Part shown: piece by piece, positions 8,421 to 17,009 of the stretch | Layout of the letters: each line of letters starts with the position of its first letter | How positions within the stretch are numbered: position 1 is the first letter of the stretch | Assembly: GCA_934662505.1 (NCBI GenBank) | Contig: CAKUKE010000011.1 | Location: 1-64,000 of the forward strand | DNA length: 64,000 nt | Origin: an uncultured Clostridia bacterium | GTDB taxonomy: Bacteria > Bacillota > Clostridia > Christensenellales > Aristaeellaceae | Direction: 5' to 3' | Notes under the pieces: generated by a model | Databases searched by the model: none | Seen by the model: only the letters and a program-made list of their open reading frames with translations | What the model was told of the DNA's origin: nothing | Program-made: the position numbers and the translations under genes

Positions 8421-9128
8421 ATGAATCTGACCGTCATCGCCCGTATGCGCAACGATTTTCCCCAGAAATTCGGTCTGCCCCGTCAGAGCGGGCTGGCGGA
8501 CACGGAGGGCCGCATCGTGTTTGAGCCCCCCTTCCGCGACCCCGCGGCGCTGCGGGGGCTGGAGGGCTACAGCCACCTGTGGCTCATCTGGGGCTTCGAC
8601 GGCTTTGAGCGCGCCGCCTTCACCCCCACGGTACGCCCGCCCCGTCTGGGCGGCAACCGCCGGATGGGGGTGTTTGCCACCCGTTCGCCCAACCGTCCCA
8701 ACCCGCTGGGGCTCAGCTGCGTGCAGATCCGCTCCATCCAGACGCGCACGCCCGAAGGGCCGGTCATTTACGTATCCGGCGCGGACATGATGGACGGTAC
8801 CGCCATTTTCGACCTGAAGCCCTACCTGCCCTACACCGACAGCCATCCCGACGCGCGCAGCGGCTTTGCCGGCGAGGTGTACGGCGACAAATTGACCGTC
8901 GATCTGCCCCCTGCCCTTGCCGACGTCCTGCCCCCGGACAAAAGGGCGGTGCTGCTGTCTCTTTTACGCAGCGATCCCCGTCCCGCCTACCAGCGCGACC
9001 CGGCGCGGGTATACGGTCTGACCTTTGCCGGATGGAACATCCGCTTTACCGTGAACAGCGACACGCTGCGCGTGGTGGATGTCGCGCCGGCGGACACACC
9101 GATCAAGGAGGAACCTCATGATGAATAA
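8421..9128 (+). CDS. trmO: tRNA (N6-threonylcarbamoyladenosine37-N6)-methyltransferase TrmO (TsaA/YaeB)
   Basis: 235 residues; ATG at 8421 with AAGGAGG seven bases upstream. The beta-barrel methyltransferase domain has its signatures: IVFEPPFRDPAALRGLEGYSHLWLIW, the conserved FATRSPNRPNPLGLSCV and DGTAIFDLKPYLPYTDS. TrmO adds a methyl group from S-adenosylmethionine to N6 of t6A37 in certain tRNAs. The last 70 residues (VYGLTFAGWNIRFTVN) are the C-terminal TrmO domain. The stop codon overlaps the start of the DUF4317 gene, so the two are translationally coupled. Confidence 0.9.
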   Translation: MNLTVIARMRNDFPQKFGLPRQSGLADTEGRIVFEPPFRDPAALRGLEGYSHLWLIWGFDGFERAAFTPTVRPPRLGGNRRMGVFATRSPNRPNPLGLSCVQIRSIQTRTPEGPVIYVSGADMMDGTAIFDLKPYLPYTDSHPDARSGFAGEVYGDKLTVDLPPALADVLPPDKRAVLLSLLRSDPRPAYQRDPARVYGLTFAGWNIRFTVNSDTLRVVDVAPADTPIKEEPHDE

Positions 9129-10263
9129 AAAGGACATTGCGGAAATCCGCCGCCGTCTGAACCCTCAGAAAAACCAGATCACCTGCCTGCAGGGGTGCTT
9201 CGTGGGCAAAAACGGCGAGGTCATTTCCACCTTCACCCATTCTCTGGCCGCCATGCCCCGGGAGGAAAGCGAAAAATATCTGGCCATTTTCAAGCGCACC
9301 CTTTCAGGGGAGATCGGTCAGACCCTGCTGCCCATCGACTTTACCCCCGAGCAGGTGCAGGAAAGCACCGAGCACGCCCTGCTGACGGAAATGCGCCGCT
9401 CGGGTCTTGAAAATCCGGACGCGGTGCGCACCTTTTACGAGCGCGTCATTGCCGCCCTGCGCATGGACGAGGCCTATCTCATCCTGCTGATGCACGACGG
9501 GTACGACATACCCTTCAGAGGGGCGGACGGTGAAACGGATGCGGAACGGAGCACGGAGATCTTCAAATACATTCTCTGCGGCGTCTGCCCCGTCAAGCTG
9601 ACCAAAGCGGCGCTGAGCTATTCCGCCGGGGACGGGGAATTTCACAGCCGGGAGGCCGACTGGGTGGTGGGCGCGCCGGAAATGGGCTTCATGTTTCCCG
9701 CCTTCGAGCAGCGCAGCGCCAACATCTACGGCGCCATGTACTACACCCGGGACGCGGGAGAAAACCACGAGGATTTTGCCGCCGCCGTGTTCAACACGCA
9801 GGTGTGCCCCCCTGCGCGCCGGCAGAAGGAGACCTTCAATCAGGTGCTGGAAAGCGCGCTGGACAGCGAGCTGAGCATGGACGTGGTGCAGCAGGTGCAG
9901 GAAAGCATCCGTGAAAAGATCGAGGATCAGAAAAACGACCGGGAGGCCGCGCCCCTGACCGTGACCCGGGAGGACGTGGGCGACGTGCTGCGTCAGGCGG
10001 GGGTCAGCGAGGACAAGGTGGCCGTCTTTGAGGATCATTACGAGCAGGCCTTCGGCGAAAAGGCCGCCATCAGCGCGGTGAACGTAGCCAACACCCGGCA
10101 GTTTGAGGTGCGCACCCCGGACGTGGTCATCAAGGTGAACCCCGAGCGGAGCGAGCTGGTGACCACCCGGGTCATCGACGGGCTGAACTACATCCTCATC
10201 CGCGCCGACGAAGGGGTGGAGGTCAATGGGGTGAACGTGAAAATCGCCCGGAAGGAGGGCTGA
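9118..10263 (+). CDS. DUF4317 family protein
   Basis: 381 residues from ATG 9118, or 380 from the adjacent ATG 9121. AAGGAGG lies six or nine bases upstream respectively, and the start overlaps the end of trmO. The family is recognised from its start MNKKDIAEIRRRLNP, the segment CLQGCFVGKNGEVISTF, the SGEIGQTLLPIDF region and the C-terminal VVIKVNPERSELVTTRVIDGLNYILI. DUF4317 proteins are common in Firmicutes and have no established role. No signal peptide or membrane segment is visible, so it is probably cytoplasmic. Confidence 0.85.
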   Translation: MMNKKDIAEIRRRLNPQKNQITCLQGCFVGKNGEVISTFTHSLAAMPREESEKYLAIFKRTLSGEIGQTLLPIDFTPEQVQESTEHALLTEMRRSGLENPDAVRTFYERVIAALRMDEAYLILLMHDGYDIPFRGADGETDAERSTEIFKYILCGVCPVKLTKAALSYSAGDGEFHSREADWVVGAPEMGFMFPAFEQRSANIYGAMYYTRDAGENHEDFAAAVFNTQVCPPARRQKETFNQVLESALDSELSMDVVQQVQESIREKIEDQKNDREAAPLTVTREDVGDVLRQAGVSEDKVAVFEDHYEQAFGEKAAISAVNVANTRQFEVRTPDVVIKVNPERSELVTTRVIDGLNYILIRADEGVEVNGVNVKIARKEG

Positions 10264-10268
10264 TATGC

Positions 10269-10751
10269 ATGCAGGAACCCGAAATGATCGCCGTGCTCAA
10301 ACCCTTTGCCCGGCTGACCGTGAACGAGCTGCACGACATCTACCGTCTGCGCGCCGCCGTGTTTGTGGTGGAGCAGCAGTGCGCCTATCAGGACATTGAC
10401 GGGCTGGACAAAGCCGCCTGGCACCTGTATTTCAGGGACGGTCAGGGGCTGGCCGCCTACGCCCGGCTCCTGCCGCCCGGCGTCATGTTTCCTCAGGCCG
10501 CCATCGGCAGGGTCATCACCGCCCGGCGGGGCTGCGGACTGGGCAGACGGCTGATGCTGACCGCCATCGACGAGACCCGCCGCCTTTTCGGCGCGGACGA
10601 AATTCAGCTCATGGCGCAGTCCTACGCCCAGGGCTTCTATGAAAAGTGCGGCTTCCGCCGCATTTCCGAGCCCTATCTGGAGGACGGCATTCCCCACGTC
10701 AACATGCGCTGGACGGCGCCCGGCCTGCCGGCTGAAGGAAACGCGCCCTGA
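10269..10751 (+). CDS. elaA: ElaA-type GNAT N-acetyltransferase
   Basis: 160 residues; ATG at 10269 with AAGGAGG about ten bases upstream. M6 is a possible alternative start. The ElaA pattern is clear: LTVNELHDIYRLRAAVFVVEQ, CAYQDIDGLD, then IGRVITARRGCGLGRRLM, which is the acetyl-CoA pyrophosphate loop (GxxGRRL), and FYEKCGFRRISEPYLEDGIPHV. ElaA proteins are single-domain acetyltransferases of unknown substrate. It lies five bases after the DUF4317 stop, in the same operon. Confidence 0.85.
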   Translation: MQEPEMIAVLKPFARLTVNELHDIYRLRAAVFVVEQQCAYQDIDGLDKAAWHLYFRDGQGLAAYARLLPPGVMFPQAAIGRVITARRGCGLGRRLMLTAIDETRRLFGADEIQLMAQSYAQGFYEKCGFRRISEPYLEDGIPHVNMRWTAPGLPAEGNAP

Positions 10752-11184
10752 GCGCACGCTTTTCCCTGCCAGCCCCCTGTCCCTTCGCCGCACCTCCGGC
10801 CGCAGCGAGGTGCTCCTGCACCCGCGCCGGCATGCCGGCCGCAGGGACGGTTGGTGTTTTCTGGCCGGCAGCGGCCACGCAGACGCTGGCGAAAGCGCGC
10901 CGGACGCGCTGATCCGGGAAAGCCGCGAGGAGCTTGGCGTCACCGTACGCCGTGAAAACATCCGTTTTGCCCATCTCTCTCACTGCGCCGAGGCGACGGG
11001 AGAAAACACCTACTACAACCTGTATTTTATCGTGACCCGCTGGGAAGAAACGCCGCGTATCATGGAGCCCGAAAAATCAGCCGCGCTGCGTTTTTTCGAT
11101 GTGACGCAGCTGCCGGAAAACACGATCCCCCTGCGCAGACGGGATATACCGGCGCAGGTGGCGGCGCTGCCCCCCCCCGCATGA
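10639..11184 (+). CDS. NUDIX hydrolase-like protein, start unclear, possibly 5'-degenerate
   Basis: Only the part after about 10800 is recognisable. It has the Nudix box GHADAGESAPDALIRESREELGV (G-x5-E-x7-RE-U-x-EE-x-GU) followed by FAHLSHC and YYNLYFIVTRWE, as in small NUDIX hydrolases of the COG1051 type. The first in-frame ATG (10639) lies inside elaA, overlaps it by 113 bp and has no ribosome site. After elaA the only candidate starts are GTG at 10810 or CTG codons, which would cut into the first strands of the fold. The C-terminus is also odd: it ends in a repeat shared with the downstream spacer and a run of nine C just before the stop. It could be a pseudogene or a coupled gene with a rare start. 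Confidence 0.5.
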   Translation: MKSAASAAFPSPIWRTAFPTSTCAGRRPACRLKETRPERTLFPASPLSLRRTSGRSEVLLHPRRHAGRRDGWCFLAGSGHADAGESAPDALIRESREELGVTVRRENIRFAHLSHCAEATGENTYYNLYFIVTRWEETPRIMEPEKSAALRFFDVTQLPENTIPLRRRDIPAQVAALPPPA

Positions 11185-11210
11185 CGCTTCCCCCTGCGCA
11201 GGCGGGATAT
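11127..11210 (+). repeat. Two near-identical 21-bp direct repeats, 63 bp apart
   Basis: CCCCCTGCGCAGACGGGATA and its continuation at 11127-11147 recur at 11190-11210 with one change (A to G). The first copy is inside the NUDIX reading frame and the second just past its stop. Confidence 0.8.
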
Positions 11211-11288
11211 TCTGTCCTGCCTGCGTGGAAACTTTTACACTGAATACTGGGATGAGCATCCGCTGCCCGGCGGTGGATGATGCGAAAC

Positions 11289-11318
11289 AAAAAAAGACGG
11301 CGGATGCCGTCTTTTTTT
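11289..11318. terminator. Bidirectional intrinsic terminator
   Basis: AAAAAAAGACGGC-ggat-GCCGTCTTTTTTT, symmetrical. It ends the trmO operon from the left and ypeB from the right. Confidence 0.9.
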
Positions 11319-11333
11319 GTTTGCCGCATGCCG

Positions 11334-12605
11334 TCACACCGTGTTGAGCCCCCGATCCGTCTCCACCACCTTGAGCAGCTCTGCCTGCTCGCCGCTTTCC
11401 GCATCCACGTATACCAGATACTTTTCCCCCTGATAGACGCCGGAAAATTCATAGCACAGCCGCTCTGCCGTCAGCCGGGGGATGACGCACAGCCTGCCCG
11501 CGCTGACGTTTTCCAGCCGGAGGGACACATTTTCCGCCGCTTCCTCCGCCGTCAGGCGGGGCGTCAGACCGGGGCGGGCGCCGTGATTGGTCAGGTACCC
11601 CCGGGCTTCAAATCCCACCACCGCGCCCGTATCCATGCGCAATTGCACCTTCACCTGATCGGGGTACAGCAGCACCGTTCCCTGCCGGGGTGCAAAGTTC
11701 ATCACCGCCAGCCCGTTGTACACCTGAAAATACAGGCTCTCCATGTCCGGGTACCCCCGGCTTTCCAGAAATGCCAGCGCGTTTTCCCGGCATTTTTCCA
11801 CGGTCAGGGTGCTTTTGTAGGCCGCGTGCTCGGGAAACATCCACAGCACCTTGCCGCCCCGGCGGGTGACGGCCAGCTGAATTTCCTCTCCGTCCACCTG
11901 CGCCGTCACACCGTAGCAGGGAATCGACCCCCGGGTATCCGTGCCCGCCGTCAGGCTTTCCACCCGTTCCGCGCCCAGAAACGCCCGGGCGCAGTCCAGC
12001 GCTCGCTCCCGGTCAATTTCCGGCTGGGCGGCCAGATAGGCCGACGCCTTTTCCTCCCGGCCGTCGGAGAAGGGGCCGTCGTAGATCAGGGTAGGGTAGA
12101 TCACCTTTTCCGACGCTTTATTCGTTTCTCCGCCCGCACCGTCCGCCGCCCCGGCGCGTCCCCGCAGCACGCCCGCCAGCTTTTCCAGCGTATCCCCCAT
12201 GGCCTGCATGACCCGGGTCTGCGCCTCCGTCGCGCCCGTTTTTTTCCCCTCCGCCAAAAGGGAGGAGGCATAATCCCCCAACTGGTTGGCAAACTTGACC
12301 GCCGCCCGTCCCTCCTCGCCCTCCGCAGGGAGCAGGGACAGGCTCTGTTCCACGGTACCCGCGCCGGCGGCCACCTGAGACAAAAGCCGCACGTAGGCCT
12401 GACCGTCCCGGCTCAGCTGCGCCTTTTCCAGCTGCCAACGCACCTCGTCAATGCAGCTGAGCGCCGTCTGCCGGGCATTCTCCTGCACCGCCCGCAGCGC
12501 GTTTTCCGCCGCCCGGGTCCGCCGGATGGAGACCAGCAGCCCGACCCCCATCAGCACTGCCGCGGCACACAGTGCAGCCGCCACCCATCGTTTCCTGTCC
12601 TTCAC
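11334..12605 (-). CDS. ypeB: Germination protein YpeB
   Basis: 423 residues; a GTG start at 12605 behind GGGGGGCGGAGG, 13 bases after the sleB stop, fits better than an upstream TTG. An N-terminal membrane anchor (WVAAALCAAAVLMGVGLLVSI, about residues 7-27) is followed by a helical stalk. The C-terminal half contains PepSY-like repeats (ERALDCARAFLGAERVESLT, EKCRENALAFLESRGYPDMES, TAEEAAENVSLRLENV). YpeB is needed to place and stabilise the cortex-lytic enzyme SleB in the spore inner membrane region. The sleB-ypeB order is the standard arrangement, which confirms that the host forms endospores. Confidence 0.92.
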   Translation of the reverse strand: MKDRKRWVAAALCAAAVLMGVGLLVSIRRTRAAENALRAVQENARQTALSCIDEVRWQLEKAQLSRDGQAYVRLLSQVAAGAGTVEQSLSLLPAEGEEGRAAVKFANQLGDYASSLLAEGKKTGATEAQTRVMQAMGDTLEKLAGVLRGRAGAADGAGGETNKASEKVIYPTLIYDGPFSDGREEKASAYLAAQPEIDRERALDCARAFLGAERVESLTAGTDTRGSIPCYGVTAQVDGEEIQLAVTRRGGKVLWMFPEHAAYKSTLTVEKCRENALAFLESRGYPDMESLYFQVYNGLAVMNFAPRQGTVLLYPDQVKVQLRMDTGAVVGFEARGYLTNHGARPGLTPRLTAEEAAENVSLRLENVSAGRLCVIPRLTAERLCYEFSGVYQGEKYLVYVDAESGEQAELLKVVETDRGLNTV

Positions 12606-12618
12606 GCCTCCGCCCCCC

Positions 12619-13269
12619 TTACACGGCAAAGTTGTGGTCGCCGATCTGCAGCCGCACCTCCCGGCTCCATATCCAGGCGCTGGTGGCAGTGGCGGGGTTG
12701 TAATAATACAGGCAGCCCGAGGTGGGATCCCAGCCGTTCAGCGCGTCCCGCGCCGCCCGGAGGGAATCGCCCCCCGGCTCCAGCCAGATCTGCCCGTCCT
12801 TCACCGCGTCAAAGGCGCCGGACTGAAAAATGACCCCGCTGATGGTGTTGGGAAAGGAGGCGGACTTCACCCGGTTGAGCACCACCGCCGCCACTGCCAC
12901 CTTGCCGATGTAGGGTTCCCCCCGTGCCTCCCCGTGCACCAGCCGCGCCAGCATGTACACCTCGCTGTCGCCCGTCGCTGCCACGGGCTGGGACGCGGAA
13001 AGCCCCAGCGCCGCCAGCGTGGCGCTGCCCGCCACCCCGTCCGCCGTCAGCCCGTTTTTCCGCTGGAACCACAAAACTGCCGCGTAGGTCTCCTGCCCGA
13101 ATACCCCGTCCACCGCGCCGTCGTAATAGCCGTACTGCTTGAGCCGCTGCTGCACCCGGGTCACTTCCTCCCCCCGGTCGCCCCAGCCTACCGCCGAATG
13201 CCCCGTCAGCGCCAGCAGCGCCAACACCGCCGCCACCGCCGCGGAAACCGCCCTTCTTCGCACCTTCAT
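12619..13269 (-). CDS. sleB: Spore cortex-lytic enzyme SleB
   Basis: 216 residues with AGGGGAGG-type ribosome site eight bases upstream (GGGGAGGAACCGGCA). A signal peptide (AVSAAVAAVLALLALTGHSAVG) is followed by a peptidoglycan-binding domain (GDRGEEVTRVQQRLKQYGYYDGAVDGVFG, about 30-95) and a Hydrolase_2 catalytic domain (MLARLVHGEARGEPYIGKVAVAAVVLNRV, about 105-216) containing the conserved catalytic Glu in HGEARGEP. SleB is a lytic transglycosylase that degrades muramic-lactam cortex during germination. It is a compact version of the family. Upstream there is a TATAAT box (13320-13325) but no convincing -35; a forespore sigma factor is expected from biology, yet I cannot identify its boxes. 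Confidence 0.93.
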   Translation of the reverse strand: MKVRRRAVSAAVAAVLALLALTGHSAVGWGDRGEEVTRVQQRLKQYGYYDGAVDGVFGQETYAAVLWFQRKNGLTADGVAGSATLAALGLSASQPVAATGDSEVYMLARLVHGEARGEPYIGKVAVAAVVLNRVKSASFPNTISGVIFQSGAFDAVKDGQIWLEPGGDSLRAARDALNGWDPTSGCLYYYNPATATSAWIWSREVRLQIGDHNFAV

Positions 13270-13340
13270 TGCCGGTTCCTCCCCGCTTTCTACGGGTTAT
13301 TGTGGAAAAAAGCGGCGGGATTATACCCTTTCACAGCGGT

Positions 13341-13388
13341 AAAAAAACAGGAGCCCGCGCCCTCCATGCGGACGGTGCAGCACTCCTG
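13341..13388 (-). terminator. Intrinsic terminator of mtaB
   Basis: Minus strand CAGGAG and CTCCTG arms around a long GC-rich loop, followed by seven T. It is about 80 bases after the mtaB stop and upstream of sleB. Confidence 0.6.
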
Positions 13389-13467
13389 TGTCCAAATTGT
13401 TCTGTTTTGGCAGGCGGGAGCTTTCACTGCCCCCTCCCGCGCCGTATATCCGAACCGTGCGGCCGGG

Positions 13468-14754
13468 TCAGACCAGCTCCCCGGTCACGCCCTCCGCGTC
13501 CGCGCCGGTCACCCGTACCTGCCTCAGCCCTTCCGCCGCCTGTTCGCAGGGCACCCGGCACAATACGTATTCCCGGGTATATCCGGCGCTCTCGCCGTCC
13601 CGGTGCTCCTCAAAGAGCACCTCCCTGACCTGCCCCACCATCTGCCGGTGATAGGTCAGCGCGCATTCCCTGCCCACGGCAATGAGCCGCCGCGCCCGTT
13701 CCTCCCGCACCTTCTTCGGCACCTGACCGGGCATGGAGGCGGCAGGGGTTCCCTGCCGGGCGCTGTAGGGAAACACGTGCATCCGGGCAAAGCCGATCTG
13801 CTGCACAAAGGCGACGGTCTCCTGAAATTCTTCCTCCGTCTCGCCCGGAAAGCCGCAGATCACATCGGTGGTCAGGGCGCAGCCGGGCAGATACCGGCGC
13901 AGAAGCGCCGCCGCCTGCGCAAAGTCCGCCGTCGTATAGCGGCGGCGCATGCGGCGCAGCACCGTATCGCTGCCGGACTGCAGCGCCAGATGAAACTGGG
14001 GGCACACCCGGGGGCGCTCCGCCATCGCCCGGGCGAACGCCTCCGTCACCACCACCGGCTCCAGACTGCCCAGCCGCACCCGTTCCACCCCCGGCGCAAG
14101 GCTGGCGTCGATGGCGTCCAGCAGGGTCTCCCCCGCCAGATCGCGCCCGTAGCTGGTCAGATGAATGCCCGTCAGCACCAGTTCCCTGAACCCGGCATTT
14201 GCCAGCCGTTCCGCCTCGGCGCGCACGTCCTGCGGCGGCCGGGAACGGATGCCTCCCCGCACATAGGGAATGATGCAATAGGTGCAGTAGCGGTCGCAGC
14301 CCTCCTGAATTTTCATGGCGGCGCGGGTATGCTCGGCAAAACGGCCGATGCGCAGTGGTTCAAAGGGGGTTCTGAGCAGATCCTTTTCCACGGCGCATAC
14401 CCGCTGCCCGCTTGCCACCGCTTCCTCCAGCAGGCGCACCACATCGCCCCGGTGGGCGTTGCCGATGATCAGCCGCGCCCCCGTTTCCTCCAGCAGCTTC
14501 GCCCCGTCCCGCTGCGCCATGCACCCGGCGATGACCACCTGCGCGGCAGGATTCAGCCGCAGGGCGCGGCGCACCGCCTGCATGCTCTTTTTATCTCCCG
14601 TCCCGGTCACGGTGCAGGTGTTGACCACATAGACGTCCGCGGGCTCGTCAAACGCCCGCACCTGATAACCCGCCTGCTCAAACAATTCCAGCATCGCCTG
14701 GGTATCGTACTGGTTCACCTTGCACCCCAGGGTATGAAACGCGACCGTCGGCAT
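13468..14754 (-). CDS. mtaB: tRNA t6A37 methylthiotransferase MtaB
   Basis: 428 residues from ATG 14754, which starts exactly at the conserved MPTVAFHTLGCKVNQYDTQ. The three N-terminal Cys of the auxiliary cluster are C11, C47 and C78. The radical SAM CxxxCxxC is C153-C157-C160 in EGCDRYCTYCIIPYVRG. QSGSDTVLRRMRRRY and CGFPGETEEEF are the usual MTTase signatures, and a short TRAM domain ends the protein. MtaB (YqeV) converts t6A37 to ms2t6A37 in tRNA-Lys. It acts on the same modified base as TrmO, encoded 5 kb away, though the two genes are not co-transcribed. Confidence 0.95.
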   Translation of the reverse strand: MPTVAFHTLGCKVNQYDTQAMLELFEQAGYQVRAFDEPADVYVVNTCTVTGTGDKKSMQAVRRALRLNPAAQVVIAGCMAQRDGAKLLEETGARLIIGNAHRGDVVRLLEEAVASGQRVCAVEKDLLRTPFEPLRIGRFAEHTRAAMKIQEGCDRYCTYCIIPYVRGGIRSRPPQDVRAEAERLANAGFRELVLTGIHLTSYGRDLAGETLLDAIDASLAPGVERVRLGSLEPVVVTEAFARAMAERPRVCPQFHLALQSGSDTVLRRMRRRYTTADFAQAAALLRRYLPGCALTTDVICGFPGETEEEFQETVAFVQQIGFARMHVFPYSARQGTPAASMPGQVPKKVREERARRLIAVGRECALTYHRQMVGQVREVLFEEHRDGESAGYTREYVLCRVPCEQAAEGLRQVRVTGADAEGVTGELV

Positions 14755-14794
14755 ACGCAATCGTTTCCTTTCCTCACGCGGCATTAACCGTCTT

Positions 14795-14823
14795 AGTTTA
14801 GCACCCTTCCCCCCTTCGCGCAA
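14795..14823 (-). promoter_or_regulatory. SigA-type promoter of mtaB
   Basis: Minus strand: TTGCGC (14818-14823), 17-base spacer, TAAACT (14795-14800). Confidence 0.65.
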
Positions 14824-14831
14824 CCTTTTTT

Positions 14832-14861
14832 CTTTACGGCACGGGGAATATATGCTATAAT
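14832..14861 (+). promoter_or_regulatory. Promoter of the SGNH hydrolase gene
   Basis: Perfect TATAAT (14856-14861) with a weak CTTTAC (14832-14837) 18 bases upstream. It is divergent from the mtaB promoter. Confidence 0.55.
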
Positions 14862-14900
14862 GACACGAGTGTATTTTTATAAAAACGGAGGCTGACCCAC

Positions 14901-15548
14901 ATGCTTTTCGACGCGAAGGACAAAATTCTCTTTATCGGCGATTCCATCGGCGACTACGACCGCGGCCATCCCGCTGGCGACAACGTGAACGAATGGGGAA
15001 CCAGCTACATTGCCAACATTGCCTGCATGCTGCAGGCGCGCTACCCGGAAAAGCTGTTCCGCATCATCAACGTGTGCACCAGCGGCGACCAGAGCCGGAA
15101 CCTGACGGCCCGCTGGGAGGAAGACGTGCTCCGGAAGCAGCCCGACTGGGTGTGCGTGATGATCGGCATCAACGACGTATGGCGGCAGTTCGACTGCCCC
15201 GAGCGTCCCGAGACCTGGTGCCTGCTGGATGATTACCGGAAAAACATGGAAAAAATGATCACCGATACCCTGCCCCATGTGAAGGGCATGATCCTGATGA
15301 CGCCCTACTTCATGGAGCAGAACCGTCAGGATAAAATGCGCGCCGCCATGGACGCCTACGGCGCGGTCGTAAAAGAGCTGGGCGAAAAATACGGCCTGCT
15401 GACGCTGGACATTCAGAAGATGTGGGACGACTTTTTTGCCAAAGGGCTTCACCCCCACGCCATCACCTGGGACATGATCCATCCCAACCCCGTGGGCAGG
15501 GCGCTGCTGGCCACCACCTTCCTCAAGGCGGTCGGTTACGAGTGGTAA
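14901..15548 (+). CDS. SGNH/GDSL-family hydrolase (probable esterase)
   Basis: 215 residues, no signal peptide, GGAGG ribosome site. The four SGNH blocks are visible: block I GDSIGD with nucleophile S15, block II glycine near SGDQSRN (about 61-67), block III GIND (N91), and block V WDMIHPNPVGR carrying D191 and H194. This set marks a cytoplasmic GDSL esterase or deacetylase resembling those acting on acetylated sugars. It is followed 42 bp later by an aldo/keto reductase on the same strand, so the two may be co-transcribed. The substrate is unknown. Confidence 0.85.
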   Translation: MLFDAKDKILFIGDSIGDYDRGHPAGDNVNEWGTSYIANIACMLQARYPEKLFRIINVCTSGDQSRNLTARWEEDVLRKQPDWVCVMIGINDVWRQFDCPERPETWCLLDDYRKNMEKMITDTLPHVKGMILMTPYFMEQNRQDKMRAAMDAYGAVVKELGEKYGLLTLDIQKMWDDFFAKGLHPHAITWDMIHPNPVGRALLATTFLKAVGYEW

Positions 15549-15590
15549 ACTGAACGGCAACCTTATTTTCAACGACAGGAGGCGCTTTGT

Positions 15591-16724
15591 ATGCAGTACG
15601 TACCCTTCGGACGGCAGGGTTTCCGGGTATCCCGGCTGGGCTTTGGCACCATGCGGCTGCCCGTTATCGACGGTCAGGATGGTCACATCGACCGGGAACG
15701 GGCGGTGGCGCTCATCCGCCGCGGCATTGACGGCGGCATTTCCTATGTGGACACCGCCTACGGCTATCACGGCGGGCAAAGCGAGATCATCACCGGCCTG
15801 GCGCTGAAAAACGGTTACCGGGAGCGGGTGACCCTCACCACCAAGCTGCCCCCCTGGGCGCTGCAGGAAGAAAAGGACATGAACCGGGTGCTGGACGAGC
15901 AGCTCGGCAAGCTGGACGTGCCCTTTGTGGACTTCTACATTCTCCACGCGCTGAACCGGGACAGCTTTGAAAAGATGCGTTCTTTCCATTATCAGGCTTT
16001 TCTGCGTCAGGCGCTCAGGGACGGCCGGATCCGGCATACGGGCTTCTCCTTTCACGACGACCGGGACACCTTCCTGCGCATCCTGAACGACTGGGATGGG
16101 TGGGAAATGGCGCAGATTCAGTTCAACTATCTGGACGACCAGAGTCAGGCCACGGAGGACGGTCTGCGCGCCGCCGGAAAGCGGGGTGTGCCCATCGTGG
16201 TCATGGAGCCTCTGCGGGGCGGTGCGCTGGCCAACCCGCCGGACAACGTCCGTGCCCTCATCGACGGTCACCCCGCCCGCCTCAGCCCGGTGGAGTGGGC
16301 CTTCAGGTACATTGCGGATTACCCCGAAGTGGCGGTTATGCTGTCCGGCATGAGCAGCGAAGAACAGCTGGACGACAACCTCCGCATTTTCGATGGTCTC
16401 ACCGTGGGCGGCATGACGGCGGAAGACCGCCGCTTTGTGCAGACCCTCAAGCAGGCCTACCTCAGCCGTCAGCCCATCGGCTGCACCGCCTGCCGCTACT
16501 GTCAGCCCTGCCCCAAGGGGGTCAGGATCCCCGACATTTTCCAGAGCTACAATCAGGCGCGCATGTTTGACCGCACCGAGGGCTTTTTCAACCGCTACCG
16601 CGCCCTGCGTCAGGAGGAAAGCGACGGCAGCCGGTGCGTGGGCTGCGGCAAGTGCGAAAGCGTGTGCCCCCAGCAATTGCCCATCCGGGACTGGCTGCGG
16701 CGCATCGACGGCGAGGTGAAATGA
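15591..16724 (+). CDS. Aldo/keto reductase fused to a 2[4Fe-4S] ferredoxin domain
   Basis: 377 residues. The N-terminal TIM barrel carries the AKR catalytic set: D54 and Y59 in VDTAYGYHGG, K85 in TTKLPP and H119 in YILHAL. The C-terminus adds a cysteine-rich region (CTACRYCQPCPKGVRIPDI and CVGCGKCESVCPQQLPI) that should bind two [4Fe-4S] clusters. Such clostridial AKR-ferredoxin proteins are annotated as oxidoreductases without a known substrate; the clusters suggest electron exchange with ferredoxin instead of, or in addition to, NADPH. AGGAGG precedes the ATG. A CG-rich hairpin without T-run (16781-16801) follows. Confidence 0.88.
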   Translation: MQYVPFGRQGFRVSRLGFGTMRLPVIDGQDGHIDRERAVALIRRGIDGGISYVDTAYGYHGGQSEIITGLALKNGYRERVTLTTKLPPWALQEEKDMNRVLDEQLGKLDVPFVDFYILHALNRDSFEKMRSFHYQAFLRQALRDGRIRHTGFSFHDDRDTFLRILNDWDGWEMAQIQFNYLDDQSQATEDGLRAAGKRGVPIVVMEPLRGGALANPPDNVRALIDGHPARLSPVEWAFRYIADYPEVAVMLSGMSSEEQLDDNLRIFDGLTVGGMTAEDRRFVQTLKQAYLSRQPIGCTACRYCQPCPKGVRIPDIFQSYNQARMFDRTEGFFNRYRALRQEESDGSRCVGCGKCESVCPQQLPIRDWLRRIDGEVK

Positions 16725-17009
16725 TCCGGCACAGGGCGGGGCGTTTCCCCATGTCGCTGCACACTGCGCGGTGCGCCGTGCGCCTGAAACCGCTTCAGGC
16801 GGCGCGCCTCGGTTCAGAATTGCCGGCGGTGTTCAACGGTTTTACCGGGAAAACAGGGTTCTTTTTTCGGCGAACGTATTCCCGGAAGGAACCCTTTTCT
16901 TCTTGACTTTCTGCTTTTCCGCCCGCTGCGGGGCGGCAAAACGGGGAATCCTGCTGGGCGGAACCCTGTCGGCAAGCGCCCCTATTTTTCTCCACGGAGG
17001 TTTTTTCCC

